Assembly (NCBI GenBank): GCA_903928955.1
Contig: CAIYTD010000061.1
Location: forward strand, 1 to 13,723
Length of the DNA stretch: 13,723 bases
Direction: 5' to 3'
Source: Oligoflexia bacterium
GTDB lineage: Bacteria > Bdellovibrionota > UBA1018
Shown here: piece after piece, positions 1-7,379 of the stretch
How the letters are laid out: every line of letters begins with the position of its first letter
Position numbering within the stretch: position 1 is the stretch's first letter
Program-made: the position numbers and the translations under genes
The notes under the pieces: generated by a model
Told to the model about the DNA's origin: nothing
The model's input: only the letters and a program-made list of their open reading frames with translations
Database searches by the model: none

Positions 1-159
1 ATCAAGTCGGTTCCTTCCAAGTCAGATTTAGAAATTGCATCTTTTGAGGGAGAAAATATTTTTACAAGGATCCAAATTGAACAGTGGCAGTTCCTCCAAC
101 TTATAAATAGATTAACAGGTTATAACAAGTATTGTTATAACCTGTTAATCTATTTATAA
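1..159 (+). CDS. Possible 3' end of an unidentified CDS, partial
   Basis: The first plus-strand frame is open from the window edge to a TAA at 157-159, giving about 52 residues, including a plausible amphipathic stretch (IEQWQFLQLINRL). Its last 19 codons lie inside the perfect palindrome at 101-159, so the C-terminal residues would be a by-product of that structure. An open run of 52 codons is only mildly unusual by chance, and I recognise no family. If real, it converges on the opp operon, whose last stop is at 211. It could equally be non-coding sequence. Confidence 0.3.
   Translation: MKSVPSKSDLEIASFEGENIFTRIQIEQWQFLQLINRLTGYNKYCYNLLIYL
101..159. repeat. Perfect 28-bp inverted repeat with 3-nt loop
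   Basis: Arm 101-128 is the exact reverse complement of arm 132-159, separated by GTA at 129-131. The arms are AT-rich (beginning TTATAAATAG) with no mismatch across 28 bp. It lies about 50 bp past the oppF stop (minus strand) and contains the stop of the possible plus-strand frame. No T-run follows on either side, so it is not a classic intrinsic terminator. It could still block transcription or RNA decay from both directions, act as a protein-binding palindrome, or be a trace of an inversion or assembly fold-back. Confidence 0.9.
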
Positions 160-183
160 CTAAAACCCTTTTAACGGTTTTAG
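160..183. terminator. Short hairpin after the opp operon
   Basis: CTAAAACC at 160-167 pairs perfectly with GGTTTTAG at 176-183 around an 8-nt loop. It abuts the large palindrome at 101-159 and lies 28 bp beyond the oppF stop. A transcript of the opp operon would meet this hairpin first and the large one directly after. There is no uridine tract, so the terminator role is inferred from position. Confidence 0.4.
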
Positions 184-210
184 TCCACTTGGGCAGAAGC
201 AAACACCCTA

Positions 211-1206
211 TTACAAAGATTGCGCAGAATAGTAACAAGAAACGTCATGAGAAGGAGCAGATGACTCACTCATCCTCTTCAAATGAGGAATATCTCTTTT
301 ACAATTGTCGCGAGCTACTGGACATCTGGGATGAAAATGACACCCACTGGGGGGATGCAGGGGCGAAGGAACATCTCCTCTCAGAATGATTCTTTCTTTT
401 TTAAAGTTCGGATCAGGAATGGGGATCGCTGATAGTAGAGCTTGGGTATAAGGATGTCGAGGGGATTGATAGAGATCTCCCGCTGTTGCCATCTCGACTA
501 TCCGCCCTAAATACATGACAGCAACTCGATTGGAAATATGTTCTACAACCTTTAAATCGTGAGCTATAAATAAGTAAGTGAGTTTTAGTTCCTTTTGTAA
601 ATCTTGCATTAAATTGACAATTTGTGCCTGAATCGAAACATCTAAAGCAGACACAGCTTCATCACAAACAATAAACTCTGGCTCGACTGCCAAAGCACGA
701 GCAATACAAATTCTTTGACGCTGCCCTCCCGAGAATTCATGAGGATACCGAGAGATCGCCTCACGGCGAAGTCCACATAGATCGAGAAGTTTTAAAATTC
801 TCTGATGCCGTTCTCTCCTCGTGGGACAAATTTTGTGAATATCTAATGGTTCCCCTAAAATACTCTCTACTGTCATTCGAGGATTTAAGGAAGCGTAGGG
901 ATCTTGAAAAATAATTTGTAGATTTCTCCGAAGCTTCCTCATTTGTCCTAAAGGAAGTTGAGTGATATCCTGTCCTTTAAAAATAATTTTTCCCTCAGTA
1001 GGCTCCATCAAACGCAGAATACAGCGACCTAATGTGGATTTTCCACAACCCGACTCACCCACAAGGCCCAGCGTTTCTCCTTTGCGAATATCAAACGAAA
1101 CATCCGATACAGCATGAACTCTTCCCATTTCACGAGAGAAAATGCCTCCTTTGATGGAAAACTTTTTTACCAAATTTTTTACTGATATCAGAATTTCCTC
1201 ACTCAT
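211..1206 (-). CDS. oppF: Oligopeptide ABC transporter ATPase, OppF/DppF type
   Basis: This is the second of two ATPases that power peptide uptake through the OppBC inner-membrane channel. Of its 331 residues, Walker A GESGCGKST is at about 50-58, the Q-loop Gln at 101 (FQDPYASLNP), the signature FSGGQRQR at 158-165, Walker B FIVCDE at 178-183, the D-loop ALD near 187-189 and the H-loop His at 216. The C-terminal oligopeptide extension is present, with cysteines in the CX5C-X6-C pattern (GCHFHPRC...NC) and a last Cys near the end; in some homologues these bind an Fe-S cluster. All catalytic motifs are intact. The ATG directly follows the oppD stop, and GAGGG inside the oppD end serves as ribosome site. 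Peptide rather than nickel or other substrate is the family default, not proven here. Confidence 0.93.
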   Translation of the reverse strand: MSEEILISVKNLVKKFSIKGGIFSREMGRVHAVSDVSFDIRKGETLGLVGESGCGKSTLGRCILRLMEPTEGKIIFKGQDITQLPLGQMRKLRRNLQIIFQDPYASLNPRMTVESILGEPLDIHKICPTRRERHQRILKLLDLCGLRREAISRYPHEFSGGQRQRICIARALAVEPEFIVCDEAVSALDVSIQAQIVNLMQDLQKELKLTYLFIAHDLKVVEHISNRVAVMYLGRIVEMATAGDLYQSPRHPYTQALLSAIPIPDPNFKKERIILRGDVPSPLHPPSGCHFHPRCPVARDNCKRDIPHLKRMSESSAPSHDVSCYYSAQSL

Positions 1207-2229
1207 TTAGATATCCCTCGCGCAGCGAATAAAATGGGGTATGCCTGACTGCGAAGCCACTATTCTCAAATCTGGCTCTCTTTCTTTACACAAATCTATT
1301 GCATAGCTACACCGATCTTGAAATCGGCATCCTTCTGGCAACGAAAGCATATTAGGCACAATCCCAGGAATGGCCTCTAACCTCTTCTTCACTCTTCCAG
1401 ATGAATGACGACTTAAAACGGGAATGCTATTTAATAATCCTTGTGTATAAGGCATTTGAGGTCGGCTAAAGATATCACGAACGAGACCCTGCTCCACCAC
1501 TCGACCTGCATACATGACAGCTACTTCATCGGCTATTTCTGCTACTACCCCCAAGTCATGGGTAATTAAAATCAATGCCATTCCGACTTTTTGCTGAAGC
1601 TCTTTTAAGAGCTCTAAAATTTGAGCTTGAATCGTGACATCAAGAGCTGTGGTCGGTTCATCTGCAATGAGAATTTGGGGATTACAGGATAAAGCCATAG
1701 CAATCATAACTCTTTGCCTCATCCCTCCCGAAAGGTGATGCGGATAATCATGAATTCTTTTTTCAGGCGAAGGAATTCCAACCAGCTTCAACATCTCTAT
1801 CGCTTGATCGTGCACTTCTTTTCGAGAGAGATCTTGATGGAGGCCAATCACTTCACGAATCTGATATCCCACAGTAAATACGGGGTTCAATGAAGTCATC
1901 GGCTCCTGAAAAATCATAGAGATCTCATTACCACGAATCGATCGCATTTCATGAGGCTTCAGCTCGAGCAGGTTTCGACCTTTATAGAGGATTTCTCCTC
2001 CTATTATTTTTCCGGAAGGACTGGGTATTAAGCGCATCAGTGAAAGACTCGTCACACTCTTTCCACAACCTGACTCACCCACAATTCCAAGTGTTTTCCC
2101 TGAATAGACGTTAAAGCTCACATCATCAACGGCTTTAAGCTCACCTGCATCCGTAAAAAAAGAAGTTCTCAAGTTTTTTACTTCTAGAATTTTATCCATG
2201 GAATAGTCTATTTTATCCATTAAAGTCAT
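1207..2229 (-). CDS. oppD: Oligopeptide ABC transporter ATPase, OppD/DppD type
   Basis: This is the first ATPase of the peptide importer, expected to pair with OppF on the cytoplasmic face of OppBC. Its 340 residues carry Walker A GESGCGKS at about 51-58, the Q-loop Gln at 108 (FQEPMTSLNP), the signature LSGGMRQR at 166-173, Walker B ILIADEP at 186-192 and the H-loop His at 224. The C-terminal oligo_HPY extension has the cysteine set GCRFQDRC, a third Cys seven residues on, and RC near the end. The first ATG is chosen because AGGA lies 8 nt upstream. Two further in-frame ATGs (codons 4 and 11) are less well placed. It begins 15 bp after oppC and its stop touches the oppF start, so translation is probably coupled. 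Confidence 0.93.
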   Translation of the reverse strand: MTLMDKIDYSMDKILEVKNLRTSFFTDAGELKAVDDVSFNVYSGKTLGIVGESGCGKSVTSLSLMRLIPSPSGKIIGGEILYKGRNLLELKPHEMRSIRGNEISMIFQEPMTSLNPVFTVGYQIREVIGLHQDLSRKEVHDQAIEMLKLVGIPSPEKRIHDYPHHLSGGMRQRVMIAMALSCNPQILIADEPTTALDVTIQAQILELLKELQQKVGMALILITHDLGVVAEIADEVAVMYAGRVVEQGLVRDIFSRPQMPYTQGLLNSIPVLSRHSSGRVKKRLEAIPGIVPNMLSLPEGCRFQDRCSYAIDLCKEREPDLRIVASQSGIPHFIRCARDI

Positions 2230-2244
2230 AGTATTTTTCCTAAA

Positions 2245-3105
2245 TTATCTCATCTTCGGATCAAGAGCATCCCGAAGTGAATCCCCCAGCATATTCAATC
2301 CGAGGACCACAAAAAACATCGCAAAAGTTGCTCCAGCCAACTGCCACCAAACTCCGCGAGATAATTCCAATCTTGCATCATCAATCATTACCCCCCAACT
2401 AGGTTGCCCTTGAACTCCTAGACCTAAAAATGAAAGAATGACTTCCGATTTGATTGCGGACATAAATTGAATAGATAAATTAATGATAATGAAATGCGAG
2501 ACATTAGGAAGAATATGGTTAAAAATCCTTGAAATGTGGCTCGCACCTAAACTTTCAGCTGCTACAACATAGTCACGTGATTTGTGCTTAATAAATTCAC
2601 CCCGAATCACACGAGCAAGGCTTACCCAAGCAGTCACCCCCAATGCAACATAAATAGCTGAGAGGCCTTTACCCATAATATAAGTAATAGAAATGAGGAG
2701 CATAATATTGGGAATCGAAGAAAGTGTCGTATAAAACCATACGACTAAATCATCTATCCACCCACCGAAGTATCCAGCAATTGCTCCAAAAAAAACTCCG
2801 ATAGGGATACTGATCAGTGAAGATACAAGTCCAACACTCATAGCAATGCGAGTACCTTGAATCACTTTATAAAAAACGCTTCGGCCAAAGATATCAGTCC
2901 CGAGAATAAGCTCTAGAGAAGAAAGTGAAGGGGCACGATAAGCCAATCCGACCACTCGATCCCACGGAGTAGCAATCCACTCTATCCAGGCTAAAAAAGA
3001 AACTACCCCATAGAAAGCAATAATAAAAAGGCAACCACATGCAATCTTATCTTTTTTAATACGGTCCCAAGCATCACCCCACAAACTTCTTCTTAATGCT
3101 TTCAT
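2245..3105 (-). CDS. oppC: Peptide ABC transporter permease, OppC/DppC type
   Basis: This is one of the two integral membrane subunits of the peptide importer. The 286-residue protein has about six hydrophobic segments: a first one near residues 22-42 following a charged N-terminus (typical OppC_N), then a BPD_transp_1 core. The EAA-type loop that contacts the ATPases is visible as YVVAAESLGASHISRIFNHI. The C-terminus GDSLRDALDPK is characteristic of DppC/OppC proteins. Length is normal for the family. Its ATG overlaps the oppB stop (ATGA), which implies translational coupling. GAGTGAG about 6 nt upstream is a reasonable ribosome site. Confidence 0.93.
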   Translation of the reverse strand: MKALRRSLWGDAWDRIKKDKIACGCLFIIAFYGVVSFLAWIEWIATPWDRVVGLAYRAPSLSSLELILGTDIFGRSVFYKVIQGTRIAMSVGLVSSLISIPIGVFFGAIAGYFGGWIDDLVVWFYTTLSSIPNIMLLISITYIMGKGLSAIYVALGVTAWVSLARVIRGEFIKHKSRDYVVAAESLGASHISRIFNHILPNVSHFIIINLSIQFMSAIKSEVILSFLGLGVQGQPSWGVMIDDARLELSRGVWWQLAGATFAMFFVVLGLNMLGDSLRDALDPKMR

Positions 3106-4037
3106 TTTAAACTCACTCTTGGATCTACAAAGGTATACAAAATATCGGTAGCTAAATTTCCAATGACATATAAAATTGCAACAAGCGTTGTCATCGCCTT
3201 AATTACTGGGAAATCGCTATTATGAACAGCATCGATTGTAATACTTCCCAAACCTGGAATTCCAAAAAAACTTTCTAATAAAAACGCTCCTAATATTAGC
3301 AAAGGAATTTCAATAACAACATTAGTGATAATTGGAATCATACTATTTTTTAGAACATGTTTGAAAAGAATTGCGCTCTCGGACAATCCCTTCGCCCTTG
3401 CAGTTCTCACATAATCTTGATTCACTTCTTCTAAAATTGCAGTTCTATAAAATCGGACATCATATCCTAAGCTTACTATAATAAAGATAATCATAGGCAA
3501 CGCAATGTATTGAAAGCACTCAGGCCAAGTTGTTTCATATCCAGAGATTGGGAACCAGCCCATTTTATACGCGAAAAAATACTGACCAAAAAGAATATAT
3601 GCGAGCATGGAAATGCTCATTCCAAATACCGAGATAATCACACAAATCTTATCTATCGCTCGCCCCCTAAAATATGCAACGAGTAGCGCAGTAGATACAG
3701 CTAATATCGTAGTAACAAAAAAAGATGGCAACATCAGAGAAAGCGAAGGCCCTATTCCATTTAGTATCATCTGATTAATAGGCTGCTTAGTTGCGTAGCT
3801 TCTTCCATAATCAAATGTCACTATTTGCTTAAGATAGTGTGAAAATTGAATATACTTAGGCTGATCAAAGCCATATTCGTGTCTTAATTCTTCTATTTGC
3901 TGAGCATTGGCATGCCTTCCAACCATCTGATAAGTTGGATCACCTCCAACTAAGTTAAATAGGATAAAGACTATAAGAGCAACTCCAAATATAGTTGGAA
4001 TTGTACTGATAATTTTTCGAATAATATAAAACAACAT
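3102..4037 (-). CDS. oppB: Peptide ABC transporter permease, OppB/DppB type
   Basis: This is the other membrane subunit of the importer and the first transporter gene of the group. It has a first transmembrane helix directly at the N-terminus (residues 8-30), then a large periplasmic stretch and five more hydrophobic segments. The cytoplasmic EAA loop reads YVRTARAKGLSESAILFKHV and the end is TFVDPRVSLK, as in DppB/GsiC-like permeases. I chose the ATG giving MLFYIIRKI, which matches usual family starts. AAGG lies 10 nt upstream. A TTG two codons earlier (4041-4043) is possible but sits only 4 nt from that site. The gene follows the LolB-like gene by less than 100 bp in the same direction. No periplasmic binding protein gene is adjacent. 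Confidence 0.92.
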   Translation of the reverse strand: MLFYIIRKIISTIPTIFGVALIVFILFNLVGGDPTYQMVGRHANAQQIEELRHEYGFDQPKYIQFSHYLKQIVTFDYGRSYATKQPINQMILNGIGPSLSLMLPSFFVTTILAVSTALLVAYFRGRAIDKICVIISVFGMSISMLAYILFGQYFFAYKMGWFPISGYETTWPECFQYIALPMIIFIIVSLGYDVRFYRTAILEEVNQDYVRTARAKGLSESAILFKHVLKNSMIPIITNVVIEIPLLILGAFLLESFFGIPGLGSITIDAVHNSDFPVIKAMTTLVAILYVIGNLATDILYTFVDPRVSLK

Positions 4038-4121
4038 ATTCAATTAACCTTATTTTCTATAAAAGCCCTTATTTTACCTTACTCTCCCCAGCGCTCGTGG
4101 TAACTGATGTCATCTAGAGTG

Positions 4122-4820
4122 TCAATGTGGATCATAAGACACTTGCCGCTCTTTCCACCGAACTTTAATAGAACCCGAAGAAGATTGGGCTTCCCATTTT
4201 TTAGGACTCAGAGTTAAATCATCGGGATCATCAAATTTAAAATCGACAAATAGACTCGACTGATTGACTCGCTCCCAGTGCAGCGACTCAGGCCACGGCT
4301 TACCTTTGCGATCTCTAAATCTATAAATAAATCTCTCATATTCGGAAACAAGGACCCTCAACTCACCTGCCTCAGGCGTACTCAGTCTGAGCTGATCAGA
4401 AGATGCGGGACATGGGATTTTTCCAAAAAAGAGATATGTTGCCCACTTCAAGGGAATCCCGCCCCAAGAACCCGACCCTGTTTCCTGATTAAAATTTCCA
4501 GAATCGGGTCGGGTGACCAAATAGTGTTCACCCTGAACATCAATGAGTACTTCCGTTCCGCCGAAAAAATTTGTAACTTCCAATTTCATTTGATTAGGCG
4601 CAGTAGCAGATAGACTGAGTGGAAATTGACCTGAAATCTGCTGAGATTGAATCTTAAGCCAAGCCGTACCGTGAACGGAATGGATATGCTGACCAGGCTC
4701 ACAGGCTCGTTCAAAAAGCTCTTGTGGCGACCAATTTTTACCAATCCCAGGAGAATGGGTACAACCGAGAAAATTCCAGAGCAAGCACAGATGAATAGCT
4801 CCAATAAAATAGATCCGCAT
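4122..4820 (-). CDS. Putative outer-membrane lipoprotein, LolB-like
   Basis: The protein of about 232 residues starts with a lipoprotein signal: charged start, hydrophobic core and lipobox FLGC at about residues 17-20, so it should be lipidated at that Cys. The mature part has alternating beta-strand character with phrases such as GTAWLKIQ, MKLEVTNFFGGTEVLID and GEHYLVTRPDS, typical of the LolB/DUF4292-like fold that carries lipidated cargo across the periplasm. Identity is too low for a firm LolB call, so no symbol is given. It sits 44 bp after the TPR gene and upstream of oppB on the same strand; TPR plus LolB-like pairs recur in delta-type bacteria. Start: ATG at 4820 or GTG one codon earlier; only a weak GGA site is visible. 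Confidence 0.6.
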   Translation of the reverse strand: MRIYFIGAIHLCLLWNFLGCTHSPGIGKNWSPQELFERACEPGQHIHSVHGTAWLKIQSQQISGQFPLSLSATAPNQMKLEVTNFFGGTEVLIDVQGEHYLVTRPDSGNFNQETGSGSWGGIPLKWATYLFFGKIPCPASSDQLRLSTPEAGELRVLVSEYERFIYRFRDRKGKPWPESLHWERVNQSSLFVDFKFDDPDDLTLSPKKWEAQSSSGSIKVRWKERQVSYDPH

Positions 4821-4864
4821 CACCGGTCCATCTCATACTTGACTTAAGGATGAAAAGTGAAAGT

Positions 4865-6619
4865 TTAGTGACTCGCGTGGTCATGAGCAGGCGCTCGCAC
4901 TTGAACCTCACCTATTTCACGACTTAAAGTATTTGCTTTAGCTTGAATTTTCAATTTAGCATTTTCATCATCCGCATATTCCACTGCAGATTTGTAACGA
5001 TTCAAGGCCTTTTCTCTCAAATTGGACCGCAGATAAGCATCCCCTAAATGCTCAAGAATAGTCGCTTCATTGGGTTTCAGCTTCGCAGCTTTCTCCAGTT
5101 CAACAACCGCTTCTTGAACACGACCCCGAATAAAGAGATACCAGCCCCAACTATCTTGAATATAACCATTATCTGGCCTCAAACCCAATGCTCTTTTCAG
5201 AAGTTTCTCCGCATCATTTAATCGAATTCCTTTGAGAGTCCAAGTATATCCAATATAATTTAAAGCATCGACATTCTCTGGATTGACTTTTAAAATAGCC
5301 TCCATTTGCTCTAAACCCTTATCCACTTGTCCGAGCCGATCATAAAGACTCCCTAAGTAGTATCGGACTTTTTCATCGTCTGGAAATTGCTGAACTGCTT
5401 TTTGAAGAATATGAATTGAGGATTGAAGTTCTTTTGAATCTTCTTCCAAGCTGGCTTGAAATAAATAGAAACTGGGATTTTTCGGGGCCTTAGAAATTGC
5501 ATTTTTTATAAATGTTTTCGCTTCAGGAAGTTGATTCGATAGCTTTAATAGGTAAGTAACATGAAGTGCAGCATCACTATAAAGATTGGACTCCGTCTGA
5601 ATCAACTTGAGTTCTGCAATCGCTAAATCGAGTTGTTTAGTTTCTTCATATAAGCTTCCTAGATAATAATGAATTCGATCTGCATCAGGATTTTTATCTA
5701 ATATACTTTTAAAAATCGTTATAGCTTGATCGAAATGCTTCAATTCCATATGCACAAGACCCAATTTCACGCGAACATTCAGATCGTCTGGATCTGCAGC
5801 TTGAATAGCCTCTAGAAATAGAATAGATTGCTGATATTTTTCTTCTTTTAGATAAATCATTGCTAAACGACTAGCAGCGGAAGCATCCTGACCATCTTCA
5901 AATAAATTCCGATAAATTGCTATTGCCTGAATATTCATTCCTTTTTCTTCATAAAGAAATCCCAACGCCAAATTCGCCTGACTAAAATTAGGCTTCAATG
6001 CAATTGCAGTTTGATAAGCCTCTACAGCTCCTTTGAAATGGTCTTGCTGTTGCTCCGTTCGACCTAAATAATAATAAGAAAGAGCAGATTGGGGGTTGTG
6101 TTTAATAAATTGACGCAAAGATTGAGCTGCTTCGGCTATATGACCATCCTCAATAAGAACTTGCGATTTAAAAACGGCAGCTTCTTCATGTTTAGGATCA
6201 ATTTTTAAAACTCGGTCATATTCCTTCAAAGCTGCTTTAGACTCATGTGAAGTAGAATAGAGGCCAGCCAAAATCAGGCGAGCATCCAGGTAATTGGGAT
6301 CCCTCTGCAATGCTTCTTTGCAGGTTTCCATTGCCAAAGAAAACATTCCTTTTTTTACATATTCCGTGGCTAGTCTCGAATAAAGGAGGGCTGAGTGAGA
6401 ATCATACATCAAGGCAAGTTTATATTCTTCAATGGCACCATCGGCATTTCCATCTGAAGAATAAGCTTGCGCAAGGCTAAAGTGAGCCTCTGCTGACAGA
6501 ACAGGATCAGAATGTGTTACTTCTCCCATTTTGCCCTGCAATTCTGAACAGATCAGGAAAATTCCAAAAATGAGGACTTTCATGGAATGAAAGGCAAACA
6601 TGGAAAAATTACTTTTCAT
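4865..6619 (-). CDS. Secreted tetratricopeptide-repeat (TPR) protein
   Basis: The protein of about 584 residues consists almost wholly of some 15 consecutive TPR units of about 34 residues, running from near residue 45 to about 565, with the usual W/Y-L-G-Y-A and P positions (for example YYYLGRTEQQQDHFKGAVEA). The last three units, with YIGYTWTLKG, SWGWYLFIRGRVQEA and EHLGDAYLRS, match a group of proteobacterial periplasmic TPR proteins. An N-terminal signal (MKVLIFGIFLIC core) predicts export; the Cys context is not a good lipobox. The start is set by AGAGGG at 6628-6633, 8 nt from the ATG; a TTG six codons upstream would swallow that site. It heads the minus-strand group with the LolB-like gene, suggesting envelope assembly or cargo recognition. 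No specific partner can be named. Confidence 0.85.
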   Translation of the reverse strand: MKSNFSMFAFHSMKVLIFGIFLICSELQGKMGEVTHSDPVLSAEAHFSLAQAYSSDGNADGAIEEYKLALMYDSHSALLYSRLATEYVKKGMFSLAMETCKEALQRDPNYLDARLILAGLYSTSHESKAALKEYDRVLKIDPKHEEAAVFKSQVLIEDGHIAEAAQSLRQFIKHNPQSALSYYYLGRTEQQQDHFKGAVEAYQTAIALKPNFSQANLALGFLYEEKGMNIQAIAIYRNLFEDGQDASAASRLAMIYLKEEKYQQSILFLEAIQAADPDDLNVRVKLGLVHMELKHFDQAITIFKSILDKNPDADRIHYYLGSLYEETKQLDLAIAELKLIQTESNLYSDAALHVTYLLKLSNQLPEAKTFIKNAISKAPKNPSFYLFQASLEEDSKELQSSIHILQKAVQQFPDDEKVRYYLGSLYDRLGQVDKGLEQMEAILKVNPENVDALNYIGYTWTLKGIRLNDAEKLLKRALGLRPDNGYIQDSWGWYLFIRGRVQEAVVELEKAAKLKPNEATILEHLGDAYLRSNLREKALNRYKSAVEYADDENAKLKIQAKANTLSREIGEVQVRAPAHDHASH

Positions 6620-6627
6620 AAGCGACA

Positions 6628-6633
6628 CCCTCT
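6628..6633 (-). promoter_or_regulatory. Ribosome binding site fixing the TPR gene start
   Basis: AGAGGG on the minus strand lies 8 nt before the ATG at 6617-6619. It falls inside the short extension that would result from the upstream TTG, so it favours the ATG as the true start. Confidence 0.6.
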
Positions 6634-6707
6634 GCAAATACCAATCGTCTTTTTATTGAAAAAACTAAACTCCAAAAGCGTCCTGAGCTGTTCTTAAAGG
6701 CAAGGGC

Positions 6708-6736
6708 TTGACTTTAGCGCAGCGGGTTGTTATTTG
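6708..6736 (+). promoter_or_regulatory. Possible sigma70-type promoter upstream of the phaR-like gene
   Basis: TTGACT at 6708-6713 is a good -35 match. A 17-nt spacer leads to TATTTG at 6731-6736, a poor -10 (first three bases match). Transcription would begin near 6743 and run through the short ORF at 6754 into the phaR-like gene. Confidence 0.3.
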
Positions 6737-6753
6737 GCTTAGGGAGTATTACT

Positions 6754-6906
6754 ATGACACATCGTAAGCTCATATGCTGCGGTGCAAATAAGTGGTTTAG
6801 GGGTTATTCATTGGGCATAAAAGGGGGACTTGTTTCGTTCTTTCTCAGGACTTTGAAAGAGGGTCAATTTTTTGACTCCATTCATTGCCTCCAAAATAGA
6901 AGATGA
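6754..6906 (+). CDS. Candidate 50-aa small protein upstream of the phaR-like gene
   Basis: An ATG at 6754 preceded by AGGGAG at 6741-6746 (7-nt spacing, a strong ribosome site) opens a 50-codon frame ending in TGA at 6904-6906, 16 bp before the phaR-like ATG. The product begins MTHRKLICCGANKW and is Cys- and Gly-containing with a hydrophobic middle (GGLVSFFL). I recognise no family. The segment aligns with a 41-codon frame at 11174 in the groES leader: after a four-codon gap the two share KLxC, N, W, S and [RK]GGL at equal spacing, and an identical 13-mer spans both ATGs. It may be a leader peptide, a small protein or a structured RNA element that happens to be open. Confidence 0.35.
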   Translation: MTHRKLICCGANKWFRGYSLGIKGGLVSFFLRTLKEGQFFDSIHCLQNRR

Positions 6907-6922
6907 TTCAATAGGGGAAATC

Positions 6923-7285
6923 ATGAAAGAAATCAAAATTATTAAACGTTATCAAAATCGTAAATTGTACGACACTCATGAATCTAGTTACGTCACACTA
7001 GATGAGATCGCCAAGATGATCAAGGAAGGTGGAGACCTGAGAGTGATCGACAATAAAACAAAAAATGATATTACAGCAGCCACATTAACACAGCTCCTGT
7101 ACGAAAGTGAACGCAGGGCCAAGACTCAACCTTCCGTTGAACTCCTGAAAGAAATTATTCGCCACGGAGATGGTTCTTTTTCTGGGTATATTCAAACTAA
7201 AATGCCTTCAGAAATCACATCGTTTAATCCAGATCCTCTAAAAGAGGAGAGCTTGGCGATTCGCTCTTCCATCCTCAATCAGTGA
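6923..7285 (+). CDS. phaR: PhaR-type polyhydroxyalkanoate regulator (PHA_DNA_bind domain)
   Basis: The 120-residue protein has an N-terminal half that is a clear PHA_DNA_bind (PhaR/PhbR N-terminal) domain: KIIKRYQNRKLYDT, then YVTLDEIAKMIKEGGDLRVIDNKTKNDIT and LTQLLYE. In species that make PHA, such proteins bind DNA near phasin genes and the polymer, releasing repression when granules form. No separate PHB_acc repeat is evident; the remaining 50 residues are short and polar. The start is set by AGGGG at 6913-6917, 5 nt before the ATG; a TTG-initiated form 17 codons longer is less likely. No pha synthase, depolymerase or phasin gene is in the window, so the target is unknown and it may regulate something else. 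Confidence 0.82.
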   Translation: MKEIKIIKRYQNRKLYDTHESSYVTLDEIAKMIKEGGDLRVIDNKTKNDITAATLTQLLYESERRAKTQPSVELLKEIIRHGDGSFSGYIQTKMPSEITSFNPDPLKEESLAIRSSILNQ

Positions 7286-7379
7286 AAGGATTTGCGCGTT
7301 TCCTGGTCCATCTGATACTATGAATCAAGGAGAAAGCGCTGCTCCCACTCAACGTGCAGGCAGCCTCTTTTTAAGATGC

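Noticed and set aside
101..159. dif/XerCD site or IS end
   Set aside because: The palindrome is symmetric over 28 bp and lacks the 11-6-11 layout of dif; no transposase is next to it.
189..389. Plus-strand frame of 66 codons
   Set aside because: Lies antisense to the conserved C-terminal part of oppF.
4278..4847. Plus- and minus-strand frames overlapping the LolB-like gene
   Set aside because: They contradict the frame with a lipoprotein signal and have no supported start.
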